In this document: positions 1 through 10,983 of the stretch, piece by piece
Position numbering within the stretch: position 1 is the first letter of the stretch
Layout of the letters: every line of letters begins with the position of its first letter
Assembly (NCBI GenBank): GCA_025403435.1
Contig: CM046332.1
Location: 5,821,903 to 5,885,902, forward strand
Origin: Artocarpus heterophyllus
Lineage: Eukaryota; Streptophyta; Magnoliopsida; Rosales; Moraceae
Direction of reading: 5' to 3'
Length of the DNA stretch: 64,000 nt
Notes under the pieces: generated by a model
What the model saw: only the letters and a program-made list of their open reading frames with translations
The model's database searches: none
What the model was told of the DNA's origin: nothing
Program-made: the position numbers and the translations under genes

Positions 1-3000
1 AGGAGAGCTTTAAGTGTGCAAGCCAAAGAAGAAGATGAAGAGGTGCAACGGGAAAACATCTTCCACACTAGGTGCCGCGTTTAAAACAAGGTATGTAGTG
101 TGATTATAGATGGTGGGAGTTGTACTAATGTTGCTAGCACAACCATGGTAGAGAAGTTAGGGCTGCCAACAATTAAGCATCCTCGACCATATAAATTGCA
201 ATGGTTAAACGATACTGGTGAGGTAAAGGTGCATAAACAGGTGTTAGTTCCTTTTCGCATTGGAAGATATGAAGATGAAGTTTTGTGCGATGTGGTTCCA
301 ATGCAAGCTGGGCACTTATTATTAGGCAGACCATGGCAATTTGATCGGCGAGTTAAGCATGATGGTTTCACCAACAAGTACTCATTTGTTCACAATCAAA
401 AGACGATCACTCTTGTTCCATTAACACCAAAACAGGTCTATGAAGACCAAGTGAGCTTACAGAGAGAAAGTGATAAAAAAAATGAAGAGCGAAGAAAAAT
501 CAAGAGTGGGAGTGCAGAGAGAGGGTTCGGCCAGTGAGAGAAAAAAAGAAGAGATGGCCGAGAAAAAGGAGAGCAAAGAGAGCAAGGGAGAGAAAATTGA
601 GAGGGCTGAAAAGAATTCACAATCAGCCAATGAGAGAAAAGTAGAGAGAAAAACAAACTTTTATGCAAGAAAGAGTGATGTGAGAAGAGCTTTGTTTTCT
701 AATTAGCCGATGATTTTACTCATGTACAAGGAGGCATTATTAAACACTAACGATCTTGATTCCACCTTGCATCGTTCTGTTGTTTCTCTTTTGCAGGATT
801 ATAAGGATATCTTTCCCGAGGAAACACCGCAAGGTTTACCTCCAATCCGCGGGATTGAACATCAAATCGACTTCATACCTGGAGCTACAATCCCAAACCG
901 ACCAGCCTATAGGAGTAATCCTGAGGAGACAAAGGAACTCCAACGGCAGGTAAATGAGTTGATGAAGAAGGGACACGTGAGAGAAAGCATGAGCCCGTGC
1001 ACCGTACAAGTTTTACTTGTGCCTAAGAAAGATGGGACTTAGAGGATGTGCGTTGATTGTCGAGCCATCAACAACATCACGGTAAAGTATCGACATCCCA
1101 TTCCTCGCTTGGATGACATGTTAGATGAATTGCATGGTGCTTGTGTGTTTTCTAAAGTTGATCTGAAGAGTGGATATCATCAAATTCGCATGAAAGAGGG
1201 AGACGAGTGAAAGACGGCTTTCAAAACAAAACAAGGCTTGTATGAGTGGTTGGTAATGCCTTTCGGTTTAACCAATGCGCCTAGCACATTTATGCGTTTA
1301 ATGAACCATGTTTTGCGAGCTTTTATTGGAAAATTTGTCGTTGTTTATTTTGATGATATCCTTATCTATAGCAGCAATTTGGATGAACATATTGAACATT
1401 TGAAACTTGTTTTAGATGTTTTGCGGAAGGAAAAGTTGTATGCTAACCTCAAGAAATGTACCTTTTGCACAGATAAGCTTGTGTTTCTTGGTTTTGTTGT
1501 TAGTGCTCAAGGTATACAGGTTGATGAAGAAAAGGTGCGAGCCATCCAGGAGTGGCCGAGTCCAACTAGTGCAGGAAACATACGGAGTTTTCATGGACTT
1601 GCTAGTTTCTACCGACGGTTTGTGAAAGATTTCAGTACTATAGCCTCACCACTGACTGAAGTGATCAAAAAGAACGTTGGGTTTAGATGGGAAGAAGAGC
1701 AAGAAAGGGCATTTCAGCTACTCAAGGAGAAATTGACAAATGCTCCATTGTTATCTTTACCTAATTTTTCCAAAACTTTTGAGATTGAATGTGATGCTTC
1801 AGGTGTTGGAATTGGTGCTGTTTTAATGCAGGAAGGGAGACCAATAGCATATTTCAGTGAGAAGCTGAATGGGGCAACTCTTAATTACCCAACTTATGAT
1901 AAAGAGATGTATGCATTGGTTCGGGCATTAGAGACGTGGCAGCACTACCTATGGCCTAAGGAGTTCGTGATTCACACCGATCATGAGTCCCTGAAACACT
2001 TGAAGGGCCAGCACAAGCTGAACAAGAGGCATGCTTATTGGGTAGAATTCATAGAGACGTTTCCGTATGTCATTCGCTACAAGCAAGGTAAGGAAAACGT
2101 CGTTACCGATGCACTTTCTCGCAGGTATGTCTTAATCTCAACTCTTAATGCTAAACTACTGGGTTTTGGACACATTAAAGAGTTATATGCTGATGACCAT
2201 GACTTTAGTACTGAGTATCAAGCTTGTGAGAGATTTGCTAGTGGTAAGTACTTTAGGCATGAGGGATACTTGTTTCGGGAGAATAAATTATGTGTGCCTA
2301 ATTGTTCATTAAGAGATTTGCTAGTGAGGGAATCCCATGGGGGAGGATTGATGGGACATTTTGGAGCAATGAAGACTTTAGCTATGTTGCAGGAACACTT
2401 TTATTGGCCACATATGAAACGAGATGTTGAGAGGCTTTGTGGTAGATGTGTAACTTGTAGGCAGGCTAAATCAAGAGTGCAGCCCCATGGTTTATACACC
2501 CCTTTACCAATACCTAGTGAACCCTGGATTGATATTTCGATGGATTTTGTGTTAGGTTTGCCTAGGTCTAAACGGGGAAGAGACTCAATATTTGTGGTGG
2601 TGGATAGGTTTTCCAAGATGGCTCATTTTATTCCATGCCATAAGACAGATGATGCTTCCAATGTTGCTGATTTGTTCTTTAGGGAAATTGTAAGACTTCA
2701 TGGTATGCCTAGGACAATTGTTTCTGATAGGGACACCAAGTTCTTAAGCTACTTTTGGAAGACTTTGTGAGCTAAGTTAGGGACTAAGCTATTGTTTTCA
2801 ACTACTTGTCACCCTCAAACCGATGGTCAAACAGAAGTTGTGAATAGAACCTTGTCTACTTTGTTGAGGGCTGTCATTAAAAAGAACATCAAAACATGGG
2901 AGGAGTGTTTACCACATGTTGAGTTTGCTTATAATCGATCTGTTCATTCTGCTACCCAATTTTCACCGTTTGAAATTGTTATGGTTTTAATCCTTTAACT

Positions 3001-3636
3001 CCTTTGGATTTAATGCCATTACCTTTGTCTGAGCATGTGAATTTAGATGGAAAAAGAAAAGCTGATCTTGTTAAGCAGATACACGGGAAGGCAAGACTCA
3101 ACATCGAGCGAAGGACTAAACAATATGCTGAACAAGCCAACAAAGGGCGTCACAAGCTCGTCTTCGAGCCCGGTGATTGCGTGTGGTTGCACTTACGCAA
3201 GGAACGGTTTCCGGAACAAAGGAAATCCAAGCTATTGCCTAGAGGGGACGGTCCTTTTCAAGTTCTCGAAAGGATCAATGATAATACGTACAAGCTAGAC
3301 TTGCCAGGTGAGTATGGTGTAAGTGCCTCCTTTAATGTTTCTGATCTAAGTCCTTTTGATGCAGGCAACGATTTGAGGACAAATCCTTCTCAAGAGGAGG
3401 GGAATGATGAGGACATCGTTAGCACAAGCAAGAGCACGTGGGAGACTTATTTAGATCCAATTCAAGTTCCCATTGGTCCGGTTACGAGAGCTCGTGCGAA
3501 GAAGTTTAAAGAAACACTTATTGGGCTGATTCAAGCAGCTTGGGCTCAAGCCATTGCATGGAGGCCCATTGAGGGAATTGCATGCGAAAATCAGTTCAAC
3601 AAATGCGTGATTCAAGCTCTAGAAGGGATTGAGTAA
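1..3636 (+). pseudogene. Element A: gag C-terminus, protease, RT, RNase H, integrase (broken polyprotein)
   Basis: Polyprotein of a family-1 CRM-like Ty3/gypsy element; the window opens inside the gag-protease spacer. In order: aspartic protease (IIDGGSCTNVAS, about 103-140), charged Lys/Glu linker (about 470-690), reverse transcriptase with YFDDILIYS near 1350, RNase H ([14 protein letters not shown] near 1790; [10 protein letters not shown] near 1975), integrase zinc region ([10 protein letters not shown] near 2440) and core ([17 protein letters not shown]). The frame continues through the polypurine tract into the 3' LTR, ending at 3636 with [11 protein letters not shown] and EGIE. Inactivating changes seen: TAA at 82-84, an eighth A in the A-run near 475-482, TAG at 704-706 and 1040-1042, TGA at 1208-1210 and 2768-2770, and a one-base loss near 2980. 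The stops are CAA, CAG and TGG codons turned into stops, judged against the other copies in the window. Not functional. Confidence 0.93.
3392..3404 (+). other. Polypurine tract of element A
   Basis: AAGAGGAGGGGAA lies immediately before the LTR start TGATGAGG. The same 13-mer abuts every 3' LTR of this family in the window, on either strand, except the F-associated LTR. It primes plus-strand DNA synthesis in LTR elements. It also codes for part of SQEEGN, so the tract and the protein overlap. Confidence 0.9.
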
Positions 3637-4203
3637 TTTCCATTTCAATTACCTTCCCGTTTTGAGGTGACACATGGCGAGAAGAATCAGCTTATTTACC
3701 TTTTAATGTCTAGTTTCCTTTTTGCATTTGTGTTATTTCTATTATTGTAAGGCTTTTAAGCCATTAAGGGAACTTTCCTTATTTAGTTTAGATTTGACAT
3801 TTGGTAAATGATTTTCTCGAAATTCCATGGGAATTAGGGGCTGAAAATTCGCATAGGAACCCCTATATATTGTAACGAATTTCAATCAATTGGAGACAGG
3901 TAATAACACATAATTTTGAGGTTTAATTCTCTTTAGTTCCTAAACGAACTATTCGAACTTATCGGAAATTTCTGTGGCGTTCATAGACTTATCAATCTGT
4001 CCATCCATAGCTGATTGTGGCGTCCTCACATACCAAGACTTATCAATCGGTCTCTCCATAGCTGATTGTGGCGTCCTCACTTACCATGGTTCGAGCTTCT
4101 TGTTGGGCATCGGGTCGCGGTTCCAATCAAAACCGGTTAGAAATTTGATCTTGGAAACCAACTTCGGTTAGGGTCACGTCAGTTCTTGGCGTGGTTCGTA
4201 TCA
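3405..4203 (+). repeat. Element A 3' LTR (family 1)
   Basis: 799 bp, TGATGAGGACATC to GTTCGTATCA, with TG...CA ends. The first 232 bp are coding and hold the polyprotein C-terminus. A TATA box follows the conserved GCATAGGAACCCC. Downstream are two copies of a 51-bp tandem unit beginning ACTTATCAAT (about 3988-4089). The bases after the LTR (cagat) would be one half of the target duplication, but the 5' end of A is outside the window, so this cannot be confirmed. Confidence 0.93.
3864..3870 (+). promoter_or_regulatory. TATA box in family-1 LTR (representative)
   Basis: CCCCTATATATTGTAACG in the middle of the LTR is the only good TATA match and is conserved in all full LTR copies, for example 28179-28184 in G and 11444-11450 in I2. 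Transcription would start about 30 bp downstream, near the AGACAAGTAATAACAC block. That would place the 51-bp repeats and hairpins in the RNA leader (R-U5). The start site is inferred, not shown. Confidence 0.6.
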
Positions 4204-4555
4204 CAGATCCTCTTGTTTTCTTCTTTCCCTTGTTTTCTTTGTTTTTCTTTTCTTTTCTTTTCAGATCCCCCATTTTTTTTTTACACACTAAACAAATAAA
4301 CGAGAAACAAACGGGAACAATCAAATTCAAATCAAATAGAAACTAACTGAAAAAGTATTCAAAGCAAATGGAATTGGCAAAATTCGAACAAGAAAAGGAA
4401 GGGAAAAAAATTTGGCCAAGAAATTCAGACCTTAAACCAGAACTCAATATGTCCTTGCTGGGAAACTTGGTCAACCATTTGTATTTCTTGCCTTTATGAT
4501 TCATTGTTTTTATGGGCTAATTAAAGGAATGACATTCAACATCCTACGAGAAGAT
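4204..4555. other. Pyrimidine-rich flank and non-coding stretch before element B gag
   Basis: The first about 90 bases (CAGATCCTCTTGTTTTC, then T/C runs) resemble the reverse complement of the A/G-rich leader found after the primer site in family-1 and family-2 elements. Element A may therefore have inserted into the leader of a minus-strand relative. From about 4290 to 4555 the sequence is AT-rich without recognisable coding; part could be the leader of element B. No primer-binding site was recognised here. Confidence 0.4.
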
Positions 4556-5710
4556 ATGGCACCAAAAAGGAAGACAGGGGATGGTGTTCAAGTGGGTAAT
4601 CTTGATCTAGTGGATAATTTGACAAATCTGATCCAACAATAGACCAGGATGCATGGCGAACAGGTACAACAGCTATTGGATATGTAAGGAATAGTGCCAA
4701 CTACCTCCTCCATCTGCACCTCGACTGGATGCTTCATAATCTGTTCATGAGAAATTCAAAAAAATGGAACCTTCTGACTTTGATGGTGGTTTGGAACCAT
4801 TAGTTGCAGAGGAATGGGTGAAATCCTTGGATACTATCTTTGATTATATGAGGATTAATTTTTCAAAAAAGGTACTTTGTACAATTTTCTTACTTAAAAA
4901 GGGAGCTAGATCTGGTGGGAAGGAACTAAGCTTTGAGTGAATATGGAAGAGTTGACATGGGGCAAATTCAAGAATATCTTCCATGAAAAATATTTCACTA
5001 GGGATGCTAGATCACTATAAGTAGAAGAGTTTTTAGAGTTAAAGCAAGGAGGGATGTCAGAGTGTGATTATGTTAGAAAATTCGATGAAGGTTGCAAATA
5101 TATGCCTTATATTGCTAAAGACAACAATGACAAGATAGACCACTTCTTGAGAGGTCTTAATCCTGAAATTAGAAAGGATGTGGGATGTCTTCTACAATGG
5201 AGCATAGGGAAATATTCGATAAGGCATTGATAGCAGGTTAGGATAAAAAGACATTGAGAAGTTTCGTCAACAAAGGATATAAGGGTTGACTCCAAGGAAT
5301 CCTACCTAGTAGAAGAAGGCAGAACAGAAGCCACAATAGGGAAACAGTAAACGCCCTAGAGTTGAGCAAGCTACCAATGTAATTAGAAGCCATTATGTGC
5401 TAAGTGTGGGAAGAATCATTTTGGAGAGTGTTATGAAGGTAGTAACTTATGTTTCAAGTGCAAGAAGCTAGGATATTTGGCAATGGATTGTCCCACGATG
5501 GAAAAGAATGTACAAGGAAGGGTGTATGCACTAACAGAGGAACAAGCTAATCCAGATTCTTGTGTAGTCTCAGGTAATATTTTTATTTCTAAAGTTGTTG
5601 CAAATGCATTGAGAGAGTTAGGATCTACGCATTCATTTACATCAAGTACATTTGTGAGGAAATTAGGCATTACACCAAATTTGTTGAAAATGAGATATAG
5701 TGTAATGTTA
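4556..5710 (+). pseudogene. Element B gag and start of protease (Tekay/Del-like gypsy, decayed)
   Basis: Begins MAPKRKTGDG and reads, with many stops and frameshifts, as a gypsy capsid region (FDGG, AEEWV near 4780-4815; an FHEKYF stretch near 4980; [13 protein letters not shown] near 5145-5180). It ends in two adjacent zinc-knuckle-like motifs near 5398-5497: CAKCGKNHFGEC, then CFKCKKLGYLAMDC, in which the expected His is Tyr. A degenerate protease follows (GSTHSFTSSTFVRKLGI near 5630-5680), where the usual Asp-Ser-Gly-Ala is lost. The paired knuckles and the later RT sequence suggest the Tekay/Del chromovirus group; that clade call is from memory. It is interrupted at 5711 by a solo LTR and resumes at 6533. 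Confidence 0.75.
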
Positions 5711-5715
5711 CTATC
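5711..5715. repeat. Target-site duplication of solo LTR S1 (left, ctatc)
   Basis: CTATC precedes the LTR end TGATACG and is repeated at 6528-6532 directly after the other LTR end. A perfect 5-bp duplication with no internal region between marks S1 as a solo LTR. Confidence 0.9.
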
Positions 5716-6527
5716 TGATACGAGCCACGCCAACCACGTGACGAAACTTGGTACCAAATTTGGAATTTCGAACCCCAGGACTTCTTAAGTTGAGTGGAAC
5801 CGCGACGTATTGCTTAGCAAAGCAAGAACCTTGGTATGATAAAGACGCCACAAAGGAGTGTGGCAAAGTCCATTTGATAAGTCAATTGAACGCCACAAGG
5901 AATCCTTGATAAGTTCAGAAAAGTTTCTTCAAGAACTCAAGAAGAATAACTTTCAATATGAATGAACATCAAAACTGAATTGCATTATCTGAAAGATGGC
6001 CCTATATGGCCGAAATTCACATAGGGTTTATTTTTAAATGTAAAATTCCTAATCTACCCTTAATGAAAGAAACGCCTAAATAAAGCCCTAAGATGGAATT
6101 ATTTAACTCAAGATTCCTTCCTCCTATTCATGCCCATAATAATAAGGTCTAAACAAAGATTCTAAATTTCAAATTCTGAAACTGAAACTTAAACCAAAAT
6201 AAGATTACAAAGAATTCAAATCTTAAATCTTGAATCTTTGCTGGACACACCACTCCTACATGTGTATGTGTACGAAATGAACATGCAAGGACTCAATGTG
6301 TGTGTACGGCTGATTGGAAACATTGGCTCCCTTCCGGCTCTACTTTGATTAGTAAAACCAACCTTTGTTCACACTCAGTAGTGAACACACTCTCTTCTTG
6401 TTATAGAACTCTCTGAACCAGGTTATTCAGCCCTTCTTTGAATCTTTTAGCTCGAGCCCTCATCATCGGACCAACTGGAACTTGAATCGGATCGTGAAAA
6501 TTCCTTGCAGCCTTGATGTCCTCATCA
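5716..6527 (-). mobile_element. S1: solo LTR of a third, diverged CRM-like family
   Basis: 812 bp, on the minus strand running TGATGAGGACATC to GGCTCGTATCA, flanked by CTATC on both sides. Little of it matches the family-1 LTR except the termini and the coding start. Read on the minus strand it encodes DEDIKAARNFHDPIQVPVGP followed by RARAKRFKEGLNNLVQ. That is clearly homologous to the [20 protein letters not shown] tail of family 1, so the LTR-encoded tail is older than the split between these families. The lack of PBS, polypurine tract or internal sequence indicates LTR-LTR recombination after insertion into element B. Confidence 0.9.
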
Positions 6528-6532
6528 CTATC
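6528..6532. repeat. Target-site duplication of solo LTR S1 (right, ctatc)
   Basis: Second copy of CTATC; element B resumes immediately after it. Confidence 0.9.
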
Positions 6533-6987
6533 TAGGGAAGAAATGGAATCAAATCAAATGTAAAGGGCTTGCTCAGTTCAGATTGGTGATAGAACCTTAT
6601 ATGTTGATCTCATGATTTTGGATATGGCTGATTTTGAAGTCATTTTGGGTATGGATTGGTTGATGAAATATCATGCCACAACTGACTGCGACAAAATGAT
6701 TGTGACCTTTCAGCCACCATGAGAAGAATAGTTTGTATTTAGAGGAACCACAAAAAGATAATATATACCAATTATAACTGCACTGAAGACTAGGAAGATG
6801 CTTAGCAAAGGTTGTGTTGGCTATTTGGCTAGTTCTGTGGATACTTTAGTGGAAAAGAAGTTTAAATCAAAAGATATAGAAGTGGTTCAAGAATTCCAAG
6901 AAGTGTTCCCATATAACTTTCCAGTATTGCCACCTAATCAAGAGATTGACTTTGTAATAGATCTTGTACTAGGAACAATACCAATTT
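6533..6987 (+). pseudogene. Element B protease C-terminus and start of RT
   Basis: Continues element B after the solo LTR: DLMILDMADFEVILGMDWL (about 6610-6665) is the conserved protease end of Tekay/Del-like gypsy elements. The RT leader follows (EVFPYNFPVLPPNQEIDFVI, then GTIPI up to 6987). Stops interrupt it, for example TGA at about 6719. It breaks off inside the RT N-terminus where element D is inserted, and the same reading resumes at 23890. Confidence 0.8.
6983..6987. repeat. Probable target-site duplication of element D (left, aattt)
   Basis: AATTT precedes the D LTR; TATTT (23890-23894) follows the D 3' LTR, matching 4 of 5. Removing D and one copy joins element B so that ACCAATTT + TCAAATCATCT reads in frame into YRMAP, the expected RT sequence. 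This supports D as an insertion in B despite the mismatch. Confidence 0.7.
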
Positions 6988-7427
6988 TGATGAGGACATC
7001 ATTAGCACAACCAAGAGCATGTGGGAGACGTATTCAGATCCAATTCAAGTTCCAATTTGTCCGGTTACGAGAGCTCATGCGAAGAAGCTTAAAGAAACGC
7101 TTATTGGGCTGATTCAATCAACTTGGGCTCAAGCTAGTGAGGGAATTGCATGTGTCAACCAGACCAACAAATGCGTGATTCAAGCTCTAGAAGGGATCAA
7201 GTAATTTCCATTTTAGTTACTTTCCCGTTTTGAGGCGACACATGGCGAGAAGAATCAGCTTATGACCTTTTAATGTCTAGTTTCCTTTTTGTGTTTGTTT
7301 TATTTCTATTATTGTAAGGCTTTAAGCCATTATGGGAACTTTCCTTATTTGCTTTAGATTTGACATTTGGTAATTGATTTGCCCGAAATTCCATGGGCAA
7401 TTAGGAGCTGAAAATTTGCATAGGGGA
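6988..7427 (+). repeat. Element D 5' LTR, first part
   Basis: Starts TGATGAGGACATC and keeps the LTR-encoded polyprotein tail, with an 18-bp in-frame loss near 7133 (the AIAWRP codons missing). It stops at GCATAGGGGA, just before where the TATA box should be, and abuts the end of minus-strand element C. Confidence 0.85.
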
Positions 7428-8226
7428 TGATACGAACCTCGCCAAGAACTGACGCGACTCTAACCAAAATTGGTTTCCAAGATCAAATTCCTAACCAGTT
7501 TTGAATGGAACCGTAACCCGATGCCTAACAAGAAGCACAAACCTTCGTATGTGAGGACACCACAATCAGCTATGAATGGACTGATTGATAAGTCTTGGTA
7601 TGTGAGGACGCCACAATCAGCTATGGATGGACTGATTGATAAGTCTATGAACGCCACGGAAATTTCTGATAAGTTCAAATAGTTCGTTTAGGAACCAAAG
7701 AGAATTAAACCTCAAATTGTGTGTTAATACTTGTATTCAATTGATTGCAATTCGTTACAATATATAGGGGTTCCTATGCGAATTTTCAGCACCTAATTCC
7801 CCATGGAATTTCGGGCAAATCAATTACCAAATCACCTAATCTAAAGCAAATAAGGTAAGTTTCCTTAATGGCTTAAAAGCTTTACAATAATAGAAATAAA
7901 CAAACGCAAAAAGGAAACTAGACATTAAAAGGTAAATAAGCTGATTCTTCTCGTCATGTGTCGCCTCAAAATGGGAAAGTAACTGAAATGGAAATTACTC
8001 GATCCCTTCTAGAGCTTGAATCACGCATTTGTTGGTCTGGTTGTCGCATGCAATTCCCTCAATGGGCCTCCATGCAATGGCTTGAGCCCAAGTTGCTTGA
8101 ATCAGCCCAATAAGCGTTTCTTTAAACTTCTTCGCACGAGCTCTCGTAACCGGACTAATGGGAACTTGAATTGGATCTGAATATGTCTCCCACGTGCTCT
8201 TGCTTGTGCTAATGATGTCCTCATCA
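7428..8226 (-). repeat. Element C 3' LTR
   Basis: 799 bp ending (plus-strand view) with GATGTCCTCATCA. It contains two 51-bp units (about 7548-7650), while the C 5' LTR has only one. It encodes the final part of the C polyprotein on the minus strand. Confidence 0.92.
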
Positions 8227-10978
8227 TTCCCCTCCTCTTGAGAAGGATTTGTCCTCAAATCGTCACCTGCATCAAAAGGGCTTAGATCAGAAACATTAAA
8301 GGAGGCACTTACACCATACTCACCTGGCAAGTCTAGCTTGTACGCATTATCATTGATCCTTTCGAGAATTTGAAAAGGACCGTCCCCTCTAGGCAATAGC
8401 TTGGATTTCCTTTGTTTCGGAAACCGTTCCTTGCGTAAGTGCAACCACACCCAATCACCGGGCTCGAAGACGAGCTTGTGACGCCCTTTGTTGGCTTGTT
8501 CAGCATATTGTTTAGTCCTTCGCTCGATGTTGAGTCTTGCCTTCTCGTGTAGCTGCTTAACAAGATCAGCTTTTCTTTTTCCATCTAAATTCACATGCTC
8601 AGACAAAGGTAATGACATTAAATCCAAAGGAGTTAAAGGATTAAAACCATAAACAATTTCAAACGGTGAAAATTGAGTAGCAGAATGAACAGATCGATTA
8701 TAAGCAAACTCAACATGTGGTAAACACTCCTCCCATGTTTTGATGTTCTTTTTAATGACAGCCCTCAACAAAGTAGACAAGGTTCTATTCACAAATTCTG
8801 TTTGACCATCGGTTTGAGGGTGACAAGTAGTTGAAAACAATAGTTTAGTCCCTAACTTAGCCCACAAAGTCTTCCAAAAGTAGCTTAAGAACTTGGTGTC
8901 CCTATCAGAAACAATTGTCTTAGGCATACCATGAAGTCTCAAAATTTCCCTAAAGAACAAATCAACAACATTGGAAGCATCATCTGTCTTGTGGCATGGA
9001 ATAAAATGGGCCATCTTTGGAAACCTATCCACGACCACAAATATTGAGTCTCTTCCCCATTTAGACCTAGGCAAACCTAACACAAAATCCATCGAAATAT
9101 CAATCCAAGGTTCACTAGGTATTGGTAAAGGGGTGTACAAACCATGGGGCTGCACTCTTGACTTAGCCTGCCTACAAGTTACACATCTACCACAAAGCCT
9201 CTCAACATCTCGTTTCATATGTGGCCAATAGAAGTGTTCCTGCAACACAGCCAAAGTCTTCACTACTCCAAAATGTCCCATCAATCCTCCCCCATGGGAT
9301 TCCCTCACTAGCAAATCTCTTAATGAACAATTAGGCACACATAATTTATTCTCCCAAAACAAGTATCCCTCATGTCTAAAGTACTTACCACTAGCAAATC
9401 TCTCACAAGCTTGATACTCAGTACTAAAGTCACGGTCATCAGCATATAACTCTTTAATGTGTTCAAAACCCAGTAGTTTAGCATTAAGAGTTGAGATTAA
9501 GACATACCTGCGAGAAAGTACATCGGCAACGACGTTTTCCTTACCTTGCTTGTAGCGAATGACATACGGAAACGTCTCTATGAATTCTACCCAATGAGCA
9601 TGCCTCTTGTTCATCTTGTGCTGGCCCTTCAAGTGTTTCAAGGACTCATGATCGGTGTGAATCACGAACTCCTTAGGCCATAGGTAGTGCTGCCATGTCT
9701 CTAATAACTGAACCAATGCATAAATCTCTTTATCATAAGTTGGGTAATTAAGAGTTGCCCCATTCAGCTTCTCACTGAAATATGCTACTGATCTCCCTTC
9801 CTGCATTAAAACAGCACCAATTCCAACACCTGAAGCATCACATTCAATCTCACAAGTTTTGGAAAAATTAGGTAAAGATAACAATGCAGCATTTGTCAAC
9901 TTCTTTTTGATTAATTGAAATGCCTTTTCTTGCTCTTCTCCCCATCTAAACCCAACATTCTTCTTGATGACTTCAGTCAATGGTGCGGCTATAGTACTGA
10001 AATCTTTCACAAACCGCCGGTAGAAACTAGCAAGTCCATGAAAACTCCATACGTTTCCCACACTAGTTGGACTTGGCCACTCCTGGATGGCTCGCACCTT
10101 TTCTTCATCAACCTGTATACCTTGAGCACTAACAACAAAACCAAGAAACACAAGCTTATCTGTCCAAAAGGTACATTTCTTGAGGTTAGCATACAACTTT
10201 TCCTTCCGTAAAACATCTAAAACAAGTTTCAAATGTTCAATATGTTCATCCAAATTGCTGCTATAGATAAGGATATCATCAAAATAAACTACGACAAATT
10301 TTCCAATAAAAGCTCGCAAAACATGGTTATTAAACGCATAAATGTGCTAGGCGGATTGGTTAAACCGAAAGGCATTACCAACCACTCATACAAGCCTTGT
10401 TTTTAGAAAACACACAAGCACCATGCAATTCATCTAACATGTCATTCAAGCGAGGAATGGGATGTCAATACTTTACCGTGATGTTGTTGATGGCTCGACA
10501 ATCAATGCACATCCTCCAAGTCCCATCTTTCTTAGGCACAAGTAAAATTGGTATGGCACACGGGCTCATGCTTTCTCTCACGTGTCCCTTCTCCATCAAC
10601 TCATTTACCTGCCGTTGGAGTTCCTTTGTCTCCTCGGGATTACTTCTATTGGCTGGCCGGTTTGGGATTGTAGCTCCAGGTATGAAGTCGATTTGATGTT
10701 CAATCCCACGGATTGGAGGTAAACCTTGTGGTGTTTCCTCGAGAAAGATATCCTCATAATCCTGCAAAAGAGAAACAACAGAACTATGCAAGGTGGAATC
10801 AAGATTGTTAGTGTTTAATAATGCCTCCTTGTACGTGAGTAAAATCATCTGCTGATTAGAAAACAAAGCTCTTCTCACATCTCTCTTTCTTGCATAAAAG
10901 TTTCTTTTTCTCTCTACTTTTCTCTCATTGGCTGATTGTGAATTCTTTTCAGCCCTCTCAATTTTCTCTCCCTTGCTC
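7995..10978 (-). pseudogene. Element C pol: RT, RNase H, integrase (broken)
   Basis: Minus strand. An open stretch of 774 codons (10319 down to 7995) covers the [11 protein letters not shown] site, RNase H ([15 protein letters not shown]), the integrase zinc motif ([10 protein letters not shown]), the DDE core (D in [26 protein letters not shown]) and the LTR-encoded tail. Upstream, the RT N-terminus (10464-10978; [37 protein letters not shown]) is cut by a CGA-to-TGA stop near 10460. About 80 bp is lost near 10403 (the [13 protein letters not shown] region) and one base near 10327. The linker before RT is interrupted at 10984 by element I2. All three integrase acidic residues appear kept, but RT cannot be made whole. 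Confidence 0.9.
8227..8239 (-). other. Polypurine tract of element C
   Basis: TTCCCCTCCTCTT on the plus strand is the reverse complement of the family polypurine tract, directly beside the 3' LTR. Confidence 0.88.
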
Positions 10979-10983
10979 ACTTT
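10979..10983. repeat. Target-site duplication of I2 (left, acttt)
   Basis: ACTTT before the I2 LTR start is repeated exactly at 14306-14310 after the I2 3' end. Element C then continues (GCTCTCCTTTTTCTCGG). Confidence 0.95.

Noticed and set aside
4204..4208. CAGAT as target duplication of element A
   Set aside because: The left end of A is outside the window, so the pair cannot be checked.
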